A DNA stretch of 31,175 nt, taken from assembly GCA_036494575.1 (NCBI GenBank), contig DASXOE010000004.1, forward strand, positions 1 through 31,175, given 5' to 3'. The position numbers and the translations under genes are program-made. Under the pieces are notes generated by a model. The model was not told where the DNA came from. It worked only from the letters and a program-made list of their open reading frames with translations, and ran no database searches. Below are positions 15,101-23,975 of this stretch, one piece after another. The DNA is from DASZFV01 sp036494575 (GTDB taxonomy: Bacteria > Myxococcota_A > Polyangia > Fen-1088). Within the stretch, counting starts at the first letter, position 1, and every line of letters starts with the position of its first letter.

Positions 15101-17258
15101 GCTCGGTCGCCTGCGCGAGGCGACCGGCGAGGCGCGCTCCGCCGCCGAGCTCTTCGCGCGGCTCGCGCGGCTCACGAAGGCCGCCACGCGCGCCGCCGAC
15201 GCCTTTCGCCGCGCCGCCCGCCTCTACGCCGCCAGCGAGTCGAGCGAGGGCGGCGACGAGAACGACGATCAGCTCGCGGCGCGCTGTCTCGAGGAGGTGC
15301 TCGCCCTCGAGCCCGAGGCCGAGGCCGACTTCCAGGCGCTCGAGGCCATCCTGCGCGCGCGGGCCGACACCGATCGCCTCGCGCAGGTGATGCGCCGGCG
15401 AGCCGGCACGGGCACGGTCGTCCAGCGCCGCGATCGCCTCCTCGCGTTGGCCGCCCTCTTGCGCGAGCGCGACGCGAACGACGCCGCGGCCGCGCTCGCC
15501 GAGGCCGTCGAGCTCGACCCGTCTTCCGTGCAGGCGCTCGCGCGGCTCGCCGAGGTGCAGGCCGAGCTCGGTCGACCGGCCGAGGCGGTCGCCTCTCTCC
15601 AGCGCGTGATCGCCGCCTCGCCCGATCCGCGCGTCGTGAGCGCCGCTTGGGTGCGCATCGGCGATCTCGCCGAGCGCAACCTGGCCGACGTGGGCGCCGC
15701 CGTCGAGGCCTATCGCAGCGCGCTCCTGTCGACGCCCGACGACGTGCGCGCCCTCACGGGCCTCGTGCGCGGCCTCTCGCGCCGGCGCGACTGGGCCAAC
15801 GCGGCGCTCACGCTGCGCCGGCTCGCCACCGTCGATCCCGATCGCGACGCGCGCGTGATTCACTTCATGTCGCTCGGTGACTTGCTCGCCGGCGCCGCCG
15901 AGGATCCCGAGGGCGCCGCCGACGCGCTCGAGCAGGCGCTGCTCCTTGATTCGCGCCACGCCGGCGCGATGGACCGCCTCGACGCGATCCTCACCGAGCT
16001 CGACGAGCCCTCGCGCCTCGCGGCGGCGCTCGGGCGCTTCCTAGAGATCGAGCCGCACGCCAAGGCGCGGCGCATGCGACTCGCGTCCCTGTGGAGCGGC
16101 CCGCTCGCGTCGCCCCATCGGGCCGTCGACGAGCTCCGCATCGTCGTCGCCGAATCGCCCAAGGAGGTGCCGGCGCGCGCCGAGCTCGCGCGCGTTCTCG
16201 AAGAAGCCAAGCGCCTGCCCGAGGCCATCACCGAGCACCTCGGCTTGCTCAGCGTCGAAGCCCTGCGCCTCGATTCGCTCCGCGCGCTCCGCCGACTCTT
16301 CGATCGCACGGGCCAGCCCCACCGCTCGGCGCGCGCCGTCGCCGCCCTCGCGGCGCTCGGCGCCACCGACGCCGCCGAGATTCGCGCCGTGCGCGAGGCG
16401 CGCGTGCGCTGGACGGACGAGACCGTCGGGGCGGTCACGACCGCCGAGTTCGAGGCCGTCATCCGCCACCCCGACGAACGTCACCCGGCGACGGCGTTGC
16501 TCGCCTCCATGGTCGAGGTGCTGCCGCGCCTTTACGCGATGAGCCTCGAGGATTGGGGCGTCACGAAGGCCGACCGGCTCGGGCCGCGCTCGGAGGAGCC
16601 CCTGCTCCCCATCATCTCGCGCGTCGCCGCGCTGCTGGGGCTCACGGAGGGCTTCGAGATCTACCTGGCGCGCACGGGCACGACGCAGGTCGAGGTCGAG
16701 GCCAGCCAGCCACCGGCCGTGCTCGTGCCGACGACGTTGGCCGCGATGCCGCGGCAGGAGGCCTACCTGCAGCTCGGGCGGCAGCTCGGGCGCATCCGCG
16801 CAGCGACGCACGCGGCGCTGCGGGTGCCGCTCAAGGACCTCGGTTTGCTCATCGCGGCCGGCGTCCGCACGGTGTATCCGGACTACGGCCGCGGCGCGCT
16901 GCCCGAGGACAAGCTCAACGACGTCTCGCAGAAGATCGCGCGCGCGCTGCCGCGGCGGCACCGCCGCGCGTTCGAGCAGGCGGCGCTGTCGTTTCGCGAC
17001 GGCGGCGTGTTCGACAGCGACCGGTGGCGGGCCGCGCTCCTGCACACGGGTCATCGCGCGTCGATCGTCACGTCGGGCGACGTGCTCGGCGCCTTCGACC
17101 ACATCGCGCGCCTCGATCGGCGCCTCGCGGCCGCCATCGTGCAGTCGCCCGAGGAGCTCCTCCGCGCCGCCTCCGCCAACATCGAGGTCATCGAGCTGGT
17201 GAACTTCGCGCTCGGCGAGGAGCTCGCGACGCTCAACCGCCGCCTGGGCCTCGATTAG
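12108..17258 (+). CDS. Giant tetratricopeptide-repeat protein (1,716 residues)
   Basis: A very long Ala/Leu/Glu/Arg-rich alpha-solenoid protein. From about residue 30 to 1430 it consists of helix pairs with the TPR pattern (for example GRPEQALASVARALTFDP and LGRPAEAVASLQRVIAAS), giving dozens of repeats. The last 275 or so residues (about 1440-1716) do not look like TPRs: they contain RLYAMSLEDWGV, a VLVPTTLAAMPRQEAYLQLG segment and the end ELVNFALGEELATLNRRLGL. No signal peptide or membrane segment is seen, so it is probably a cytoplasmic scaffold. Partners are unknown. The start ATG 12108 is preferred over the longer frame because upstream sequence overlaps the divergent cyclase gene; no clear ribosome site is visible. 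Its stop codon overlaps that of the convergent membrane-protein gene. Confidence 0.85.
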   Translation: MSSLTPTPIPIGRTDEVTQPSIPAGAVYGSDGKRVLERSPAQWEAEALATAEEAESREGVAAGALRYAAARMLEDGVGDVVAAADHLQMAVAVQPTQTFRPVLGALRVHAVEAGSTWAATELLDAEAAAAASVAERADLLVEKAYLFEDGLLASEPARQALEEALGLVPAHRGALEALHEIADRTGDAALLRSVLERRLAGAASAPERARLLARLAQLAEADPSRISDALSLYGRALDEAEDPADGAGAVARAGLRRAAARIGKDAELLRGLVLEAEATPVGGARAPWLAMAAGLARHRLGTAERAGELVEAARAEAPDDAALLAIAAEDHGAAGRWTRAREALDQQAALTGDRDWAAALLGLAAHIAEQHEGDNDAAAARHHRVLASRAADPVTLLALERIASRTGDARAQVELAVAAVGRSVDAAERAGLALRAAELAETALHDATQAAALARRALEAVPGYAPALHLLERLYPALGRWDEMVGVVEAETVSRVGAEAVSAGETPPAGEDGSLRLERLGTLYEERLGDPGRALALFGEWATSGVRKPAALRALLRAAEKAGDALVAAEAALRLGTDVAGLADDASVAWRYRAATIYEERAAADDEAIRAYDAVLALAPAFRPAMEGLARAHERRKNLEALVEVLSRQAASETNPAQASTLEVEAARLALGRIGRPEQALASVARALTFDPTNVAAHAEHVRVLARLGRGEELAAALGALAQLIADPAAKAALYRRQSEIFEWQLRRPREALLAIERALSVAMQARPAGTATAELVQERLYQLLGRSAEVATLQHKRLAATTAESSARGAAPALGAASPGRRVDLAWRLADAADAVAVLELVLDDAPTEVVALEAHVTFLRRLGRDREAGLALERLAEIAQQPEAKAALWRAAAAARDRTGTRLGEAMLLWERIVDAKPTVGALTVFERHAVRRGDWPRVVLARRKLAEIAPDGPTRAVYLWELGLAHLSAGDLRGADADFERAIDADASFLPALRALGRLREATGEARSAAELFARLARLTKAATRAADAFRRAARLYAASESSEGGDENDDQLAARCLEEVLALEPEAEADFQALEAILRARADTDRLAQVMRRRAGTGTVVQRRDRLLALAALLRERDANDAAAALAEAVELDPSSVQALARLAEVQAELGRPAEAVASLQRVIAASPDPRVVSAAWVRIGDLAERNLADVGAAVEAYRSALLSTPDDVRALTGLVRGLSRRRDWANAALTLRRLATVDPDRDARVIHFMSLGDLLAGAAEDPEGAADALEQALLLDSRHAGAMDRLDAILTELDEPSRLAAALGRFLEIEPHAKARRMRLASLWSGPLASPHRAVDELRIVVAESPKEVPARAELARVLEEAKRLPEAITEHLGLLSVEALRLDSLRALRRLFDRTGQPHRSARAVAALAALGATDAAEIRAVREARVRWTDETVGAVTTAEFEAVIRHPDERHPATALLASMVEVLPRLYAMSLEDWGVTKADRLGPRSEEPLLPIISRVAALLGLTEGFEIYLARTGTTQVEVEASQPPAVLVPTTLAAMPRQEAYLQLGRQLGRIRAATHAALRVPLKDLGLLIAAGVRTVYPDYGRGALPEDKLNDVSQKIARALPRRHRRAFEQAALSFRDGGVFDSDRWRAALLHTGHRASIVTSGDVLGAFDHIARLDRRLAAAIVQSPEELLRAASANIEVIELVNFALGEELATLNRRLGLD

Positions 17259-18202
17259 GGCGGGGCGGGCGCCGCGGGCTCGGCGGCGTTGGCAGCCGCG
17301 GTCTTGAGCTCGCGTCCGGCGCGGCTGCGCAGGCAGCCGATGCCAAGCAAGGTTTGCAGCGTGAGCGAGAGGGCCTGCCCGACGAGGCTCGCCGCCAGCA
17401 CCGCGGCCTTCTGGGCCTCGACGTTGCCCGGGCCATAGCGGGCGAAGAAGTACACCATCGCCGCCTGCGTCGTGCCGAGACCTTGTACGGAGATGGGCAG
17501 CACGGCGATGAAGAACACGATGGGGAGCGCCACGACGGCCTGAGCGATGGGGACGGCGACGCCGAAGGCGCGCAGCATCGAGGTCTGGTACACCACGAGC
17601 GCGACGATGTGCGGGACGCGCACGAGCAACGCCCGGGCGTGTCCGCGGAGGCCCGCCGCGAGCAGTACGTCGAAGACCGGCCGCCGCGCGAGCCAGGCCG
17701 GCTTGAGCGCCACGGCGATCGCGTAGAGGGCGAGGCCCGCGTAGGCGACGCTCACGATGACGGCCACCGCGTGCGGGACGTCGGGCGCGACGGCCAGGCC
17801 CACGCTCGCGAGCACGAGCAGCGCGAGGACGTTGACCCCCATGATGAGCAGCACCGTCGCGACGCCGCGCAGGACCGGCGCGCCCGTCGCGCGGTGTACG
17901 AAGTAGACGATCGCGCCCTGGCCGACGTTGTAGTTGATGGCAGCGAGCAGGTAGGTCGCGCCGCGCACGACGAGCACGTGCGCAAAAGACAGCGGCGCGA
18001 GGAACCAGGCGAAGGTCTTCCAGATGGCGAACGAATCGGCGAAGTAGATCGCGGCGACGCCCGCGACGCCCAGCGGAATCGTCCACGACGCGGCCCCGCG
18101 CGCCGCGGCGACCACCGTGGCGAAGGGGATCTTGCGGAACAAAAGGAAGAGCAGCGCCGCCGTCACCAGCCAGGCCGCGGCGCGGCCTACCCGTCTGAGC
18201 AT
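17255..18202 (-). CDS. LPG synthase TM-domain / UPF0104-type membrane protein (lipid flippase-like)
   Basis: A 315-residue integral membrane protein with about eight hydrophobic segments spread over residues 8-280 and a short Ala/Pro-rich C-terminal tail. The family mark is PISVQGLGTTQAA (236-247) with the upstream AINYNVGQG (88-96), as in the membrane domain of MprF and in AglD-like proteins. This domain moves or accommodates lipids such as lysyl-phosphatidylglycerol or glycolipids across the membrane; here the aminoacyl-transferase domain of MprF is absent. It begins 16 bp after the pseudokinase stop, with GGAGT and GGGA upstream of the ATG, so the two are very probably one transcript. The substrate cannot be predicted. 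Confidence 0.82.
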   Translation of the reverse strand: MLRRVGRAAAWLVTAALLFLLFRKIPFATVVAAARGAASWTIPLGVAGVAAIYFADSFAIWKTFAWFLAPLSFAHVLVVRGATYLLAAINYNVGQGAIVYFVHRATGAPVLRGVATVLLIMGVNVLALLVLASVGLAVAPDVPHAVAVIVSVAYAGLALYAIAVALKPAWLARRPVFDVLLAAGLRGHARALLVRVPHIVALVVYQTSMLRAFGVAVPIAQAVVALPIVFFIAVLPISVQGLGTTQAAMVYFFARYGPGNVEAQKAAVLAASLVGQALSLTLQTLLGIGCLRSRAGRELKTAAANAAEPAAPAPP

Positions 18203-18218
18203 CGATCCCGACTCCGAG

Positions 18219-19493
18219 TCAAAGGCCGGGCGCCGGGGCGACGGCGGCCGCCGCGGCCTCCGCGGGCGGTGGGGTGGCGGGCGCCGGAACGGCGACGAGC
18301 TGAACGGGGACGGCGACCGTGGCCCGGGCGCTCACGTCGACGATTCGCTCGGCCGTGACGTAGCCTGCGCGCGAGACGATAAGCGTGTAGCGCCCAGGTG
18401 CGGCGTCGAGCACGACAGGCGAGCGCGCCGCGACGGGCATCCCGTTGAAGGTCAGCTCGGCGTCCACGGGCGTCGTCGAGATCTGCACGTGCCCGGGAGC
18501 GCGCGCGAGGACGTGCAACACGCCGATGGCGATCGCGACGCCGGCCACGACGCTCGCAACCGACCAAAACCGGCGCTGGCGGCGCGCGTCGGCCTCGAAG
18601 GCTTCGGGGTGACCCGACAGCTCAGCGATGGCGAGCGCCTCGACGCGCACGCTCTGGCGCCGCGTGAGCCGGCACTTCGAGATGGCTTCGCTGAAGGTCG
18701 CCATGTCGGGCCAACGTTTGTCGGGATCCTTGTCGAGCGCGCGCAGAATGACGGCGTCGAGATCGACGGGCAGCGTGCCCGGTGGCCGCAGCGCGCTCGG
18801 CGCGCGGGGCGCCTCCGTCGCGGGCGTCTCCGGGGGCGCCTCGGCCTCTTTGGCGGCAAGAGGTGGCTGGCCCGTCACCATGTGGTAGGCGAGGGCTCCG
18901 AGCGCACGGACGTCGACGCGGTGATCGAGGGCGCCCGGCTGGGGTTCGGCGCCGGGGGGCTCGGCCTCGAGGCGCGCGACTCCGAAGCCGCGCACCTTGA
19001 CGAAATCGCGCCGGCCCGCGCGCGGCTCGACGAGCACGTTCTCGGGGCCGAGGTCGCTATGCACGATGCCGTGGCGGTGCGCGGCGCCGAGCGCCGCCGC
19101 GAGCTGCATCACGATGCCCTGCGCGCGGTCCCACGGCAGCGGCCCGTCCTTCGCGAGCAGCTGCGCGAGGTCCGTGCCCTCGGCAGGCTCGCTCGCGAGA
19201 AAGACTGCGCCCTGCGGCGACCGACCGCCGTTGATGATCTGGACGACGTTTTCGTGGCCGATGCGCGCCAGGATCCGCGCCTGCTCGAGGAACTGATCGA
19301 CGGCGGCCGGGTGTGCGTGCTCCGCTGCGAGCACCTCGATGATCACGTGCCGTTCCCCGGAGAGGGGCTCTGCGTCGTACAGGGTGCCCCGGCCGTGTCC
19401 ATCGAGCCTGCGCGCGACGCGGTAGCGGTCGAGGAAGACCTGACCGAGGAGGGGATCTCCGCTGCCGCCTTTATGGCCGTCTGCGCTCGACAT
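18219..19493 (-). CDS. Membrane-anchored Ser/Thr pseudokinase with PEGA domain
   Basis: A 424-residue protein with a Hanks-type kinase fold at residues 24-275, a single membrane helix (310-329), and an outer PEGA domain (about 334-398, GRYTLIVSRAGY) followed by an Ala/Pro tail. Several catalytic residues are lost. The ATP lysine position (VIIEVL) is Glu53, HRD is HSD (145-147), the catalytic-loop lysine is Gly149 (HSDLGPEN), and DFG is GFG (169-171), so the Mg-binding Asp is gone. The glycine loop is GHGRG and the activation segment is short, with no APE. It retains the catalytic-loop Asp147 and Asn152. It is therefore very likely inactive and acts as a scaffold or as a sensor of the cell wall through PEGA. 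It is followed by the flippase-like gene, probably in one operon. Confidence 0.9.
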   Translation of the reverse strand: MSSADGHKGGSGDPLLGQVFLDRYRVARRLDGHGRGTLYDAEPLSGERHVIIEVLAAEHAHPAAVDQFLEQARILARIGHENVVQIINGGRSPQGAVFLASEPAEGTDLAQLLAKDGPLPWDRAQGIVMQLAAALGAAHRHGIVHSDLGPENVLVEPRAGRRDFVKVRGFGVARLEAEPPGAEPQPGALDHRVDVRALGALAYHMVTGQPPLAAKEAEAPPETPATEAPRAPSALRPPGTLPVDLDAVILRALDKDPDKRWPDMATFSEAISKCRLTRRQSVRVEALAIAELSGHPEAFEADARRQRRFWSVASVVAGVAIAIGVLHVLARAPGHVQISTTPVDAELTFNGMPVAARSPVVLDAAPGRYTLIVSRAGYVTAERIVDVSARATVAVPVQLVAVPAPATPPPAEAAAAAVAPAPGL

Positions 19494-19652
19494 CGTCGCC
19501 CTGGGGCCTCGTCCTCTCGTCGGAGAAGTGCGTGACGAGCTCCAAAGTAGGGTTTTCCACCCCGAAACGCAAACCTATCGCTGGCGCGTCGTGCCGGCGC
19601 GCCGCTCGTCGACTTTCGACTTGTCGACGCTTCGCCGGCGCGTCGCGGCGTC

Positions 19653-20069
19653 TCACGGCGACAAGACGCGTATGTCGGTGATGAAATAGCGCGTGTCGCC
19701 GAAACAGGAGTTGGGGAGTCCCTTCTTCTCCTCGTAGTGGAGCGCGACCTTCTTGCCCTCCACGTCGGCCATCTTCTGCGCGACGCCCTCATCGGGAACC
19801 GTGAAGGCGAAGATCTGCGGAATGGACCCGGGCACGGGCGACATGGCCAGCTCGCCCTCCCAGGTGCGGCAAATCCAGCCCCGGCGCGAGAGCTTCTGAA
19901 CGTAGCCGATGCGATCGCCCGACGAGTAGCTGAACTTGAGGGCGGCGAGCATCCACAAGGCCCCGCCGCCGAGCACGATGGCGAGGAGGGCGAGCGGAAT
20001 GATCTTGAGGCGGTGTCGGCGGAAGAACGTGGGCGGGAGGGACGGCGCTGCGGGGAAATCCGTGGACAC
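19653..20069 (-). CDS. Small membrane-anchored conserved protein
   Basis: A 138-residue protein starting at GTG 20069, 10 bp after the phyH-type stop. A basic N-terminus precedes one membrane helix (IIPLALLAIVLGGGALWMLAA), then an outer domain of about 95 residues. It contains YSSGDRIGYVQKLSRRGWIC, a TWEGEL motif, FTVPDEGVAQKM, KVALHYEEKKGLP and a closing FGDTRYFITDI. Proteins with this GxRxGxxxKxSxKG...TxEGEL...GDTxYF plan are widespread and are often mislabelled 6-phosphogluconate dehydrogenase; the function is unknown. The upstream in-frame ORF (to 20345) is an Arg/Ser-rich antisense-like read-through over phyH and was discarded. No strong ribosome site is visible, so coupling to phyH translation is likely. 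Confidence 0.72.
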   Translation of the reverse strand: MSTDFPAAPSLPPTFFRRHRLKIIPLALLAIVLGGGALWMLAALKFSYSSGDRIGYVQKLSRRGWICRTWEGELAMSPVPGSIPQIFAFTVPDEGVAQKMADVEGKKVALHYEEKKGLPNSCFGDTRYFITDIRVLSP

Positions 20070-20079
20070 GACGCGAACG

Positions 20080-20868
20080 CTATGCGGAAAGTCCCCCGCT
20101 GCCAAGCGGGCCCAATCCCTCCCACTCGCGCCACGGGTCGGACATCGTCGCCTTCGACGTGACGTCGTGCGCTTCGTGAAACAGCCGAAAGAAGACGGCG
20201 TAGCGCACGTGCGGCCCGAGATTGGGCGCGGCGCCGTGCGCGAGCTGGTAGTGCGCGAGGAGCGCGTCGCCCGCGCGCACGCGCAGCTGGCGCGGCGCCG
20301 GCAGCGCGATGGGCGGGAACCCCGTGAGGAGCCCGTCGGTGCCATGGGCCGCGAAGTGGCGCGCGAGCGCGATGTGCGTGCCGGGCCACACGGTGAAGTT
20401 CCCGCGAAAGCGCAGCTCGACGTCGCTCAGGAAGACGCCCCCGAGCGCCGTGAAATGAAAGATGGTGTTCGGCGTGACGCCGTTGAGCGGCCCCGGCATG
20501 CCGTCGATGTGGGGGTGGGGCTCACGCGGCGCCGCGCCCTCGCCGAGCGCGTGCGGAAAGCGCAACGCGATCTGCCCGGTCGTGGGCGCGCGCACCTTGC
20601 CCGCGCCGAGGGCCGCCTCGGCGAGCGCGCGCAGGCCCGTCTCGGCGTAGAGGTCGAGGATGGGCGACGCGCTCACGAGCTCGGGACAAAAGGTCTGCGC
20701 GCGCATCGTCCACAGCGCGTTCTTGTCGATGCCCTGCTCGCCGAGGGAGTGGTTGATGGCGCGCAGGGCGATGTCGACGCGCTCGCGCGAGACAAGGCCC
20801 GGCACGAGCAGGTAGCCTTCGTCGACGAGGGCGCGTTCCTGATCGGGAGTGAGCGTCACGACGAGCAA
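20080..20868 (-). CDS. Phytanoyl-CoA dioxygenase (PhyH) family Fe(II)/2-oxoglutarate oxygenase
   Basis: A 262-residue soluble enzyme of the double-stranded beta-helix oxygenase class. The iron triad is present: His120 and Asp122 in PHPHIDGM, and His211 in YQLAHGAAPN. Arg222 in VRYAVFFR is placed to bind the 2-oxoglutarate carboxylate, and the N-terminus GYLLVPGLVS is typical of the family. It would hydroxylate or oxidise a small molecule using O2 and 2-oxoglutarate; the substrate is unknown. It diverges from the Gfo/Idh/MocA gene across 36 bp and precedes the small membrane protein by 10 bp. Confidence 0.85.
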   Translation of the reverse strand: MLVVTLTPDQERALVDEGYLLVPGLVSRERVDIALRAINHSLGEQGIDKNALWTMRAQTFCPELVSASPILDLYAETGLRALAEAALGAGKVRAPTTGQIALRFPHALGEGAAPREPHPHIDGMPGPLNGVTPNTIFHFTALGGVFLSDVELRFRGNFTVWPGTHIALARHFAAHGTDGLLTGFPPIALPAPRQLRVRAGDALLAHYQLAHGAAPNLGPHVRYAVFFRLFHEAHDVTSKATMSDPWREWEGLGPLGSGGLSA

Positions 20869-20904
20869 GACAGCTTAGCAAGACCACGGGAGGAGACGAA
20901 TCGC

Positions 20905-21936
20905 ATGAAAGACAAGCTGCAATGGGGCGTGATCGGAACGGGGCAGATCGCGTCCGATCTGGCCTTGGCGCTGGAGACGTCCACGCGCTGCCGCATCGTG
21001 AACGCGGCCGGCTCGTCGCCCGCGAAGGCGCGCGCCTTCGCGGCGCGCTGGAGCCTGCCGCGCGCCGCGGCGTCCGTCGACGAGCTCGTCGCCGACCCGG
21101 GCGTCGACGTCGTCTACGTCGCGACGCCGCACCCGGCTCACGAGTCGCACGTGCTCGCGGCGATCGCCGCAGGCAAGCCCGTGCTGTGCGAGAAGCCGCT
21201 GACGATGGACGCCGCCGGGGCCGCGCGTGTCATCGAGGCGGCGCGCGCCCGCGGCGTCTTCCTCATGGAGGCCTTCATGTACCGGTGCCACCCGCTCGTG
21301 CGCGCGCTCGTCCAGCGGCTCCAAGACGGCGTCATCGGGCCCATCCTGCACGTGCGCGCGGAGTTCGGCTTTCGCAAGGAGCGCGATCCGGCGGGCCGCC
21401 TCTACAACCTCGCCCTCGGTGGCGGCGCCATCCTCGACGTCGGCTGCTATCCGGCGTCCTTCGCGCGGCTCATGGCCGGCATCGCCGCGGGCCTCCCCTT
21501 CGCCGAGCCGACGAAGCTCGACGCCACCGGGCACCTCGGTCCCACGGGCGCCGACGAGCTGGCCTCGGCGCTGCTGACGTTCGCGTCGGGCGTCACGGCC
21601 ACGATCGGGACCGCCATCCACCACGCGACGGGGCGGAGCGCGATGATCCTCGGCGAGGCGGGCTCCATCGAGATGCCCGATCCTTGGGCGCCCGAGAGCC
21701 GCCGGCACGGCCACAAGACCGGCTTCACGATCCACCGCGACGGCCACACGCCCGAGCTCGTCGCGTTCGAGACGGAGCTCGACTCCTACGCGCTCGAAGC
21801 CGAGCTCGTCGCCGACGCGCTGCCCGCCCTCGAGGCGCCGTGGCCCGCCATGACGCCCGCCGATACCCTCGGCAACATGAAGCTGCTCGACGCCTGGCAA
21901 GCCGCGGTGCGTTCGGACGCCACCCTTCGAGGGTGA
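20905..21936 (+). CDS. Gfo/Idh/MocA-family NAD(P)-dependent oxidoreductase
   Basis: A 343-residue enzyme. The N-terminal Rossmann domain has GTGQIA at 11-16; the family EKP motif is Glu96-Lys97-Pro98 in LCEKPLTM, with the catalytic Lys97. The C-terminal alpha/beta domain has the GGGAILDVGCYP segment typical of dihydrodiol dehydrogenase and trans-1,2-dihydrobenzenediol or glucose-fructose type members. It probably oxidises or reduces a sugar, polyol or cyclitol. The start ATG 20905 is set by GGAGGAG at 20889-20895; the frame stays open a further 300 codons upstream but only as antisense to phyH. It shares a 36-bp control region with phyH, suggesting joint regulation. Confidence 0.88.
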   Translation: MKDKLQWGVIGTGQIASDLALALETSTRCRIVNAAGSSPAKARAFAARWSLPRAAASVDELVADPGVDVVYVATPHPAHESHVLAAIAAGKPVLCEKPLTMDAAGAARVIEAARARGVFLMEAFMYRCHPLVRALVQRLQDGVIGPILHVRAEFGFRKERDPAGRLYNLALGGGAILDVGCYPASFARLMAGIAAGLPFAEPTKLDATGHLGPTGADELASALLTFASGVTATIGTAIHHATGRSAMILGEAGSIEMPDPWAPESRRHGHKTGFTIHRDGHTPELVAFETELDSYALEAELVADALPALEAPWPAMTPADTLGNMKLLDAWQAAVRSDATLRG

Positions 21937-21985
21937 CAGACGCGGTTATACTGATGACGATGCGCCATTTGCTGAGCAGCGTCCT

Positions 21986-22096
21986 GGGGATGGTTTGTTT
22001 CTACAATTCAAGAATACAAGCCAGACCGAGCCCCTAAAGTTCGTGCTCGCCGTCGAGGTGGAGAAGGGTCAGCCCTTCATGCGCGTGATCGAATGA
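21986..22096 (+). pseudogene. Possible decayed gene tail between Gfo and argS
   Basis: A short frame ends at TGA 22094-22096 and reads ...GLFLQFKNTSQTEP then LKFVLAVEVEKGQPF and MRVIE, which looks like the C-terminus of a real protein. No good start belongs to it; an ATG at 21954 or 21960 opens a different frame, which ends at 22037, as if a frameshift separated the halves. Its codons (TTT, CTA, AAT, ACA) are rare elsewhere in the window. No family is recognised. It may be chance coding in a 209-bp spacer. Confidence 0.3.
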
Positions 22097-22145
22097 CATC
22101 GAGAGCCTGGTGCGTCGGTCTCGGGACGCTCGGCAGCAATCGCTC

Positions 22146-23879
<1,734 letters not shown>

Positions 23880-23938
23880 GTCGTCCGGTAGCCTACATGG
23901 CCGAGGTGCCGTGCGCGAACGGGCCGAACGACGGACCG

Positions 23939-23967
23939 TTGACGATCGGCGAGGTACATATCATGAT
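23939..23967 (+). promoter_or_regulatory. Predicted vapBC promoter giving a leaderless mRNA
   Basis: A -35-like TTGACG (23939-23944) and a -10-like CATGAT (23962-23967) are separated by 17 bp. The start of transcription should fall at about 23974-23976, on or next to the A of the vapB ATG at 23976, so the message would have no leader. No Shine-Dalgarno sequence precedes vapB, in keeping with this. The -10 match is modest. Confidence 0.45.
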
Positions 23968-23974
23968 ATGTACC
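23953..23974. promoter_or_regulatory. VapBC operator: 22-bp perfect palindrome
   Basis: A perfect inverted repeat without spacer, half-site GGTACATATCA followed at once by its complement, ends one base before the vapB ATG. It is AT-rich against a GC-rich background and covers the predicted -10 box. VapB and VapBC complexes are known to bind such palindromes and repress their own operon, so this is the natural operator. Confidence 0.85.
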
Positions 23975-23975
23975 A

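Noticed and set aside
19494..19652. Possible terminator hairpin (GTCGAC-type repeats near 19610-19632) between the pseudokinase start and the small membrane protein
   Set aside because: The arms are short and imperfect outside a 7-bp core, and no T-run follows in either direction.
19936..20904. Long upstream extension of the Gfo/Idh/MocA frame
   Set aside because: It lies opposite phyH; GGAGGAG and the Rossmann start place the true ATG at 20905.
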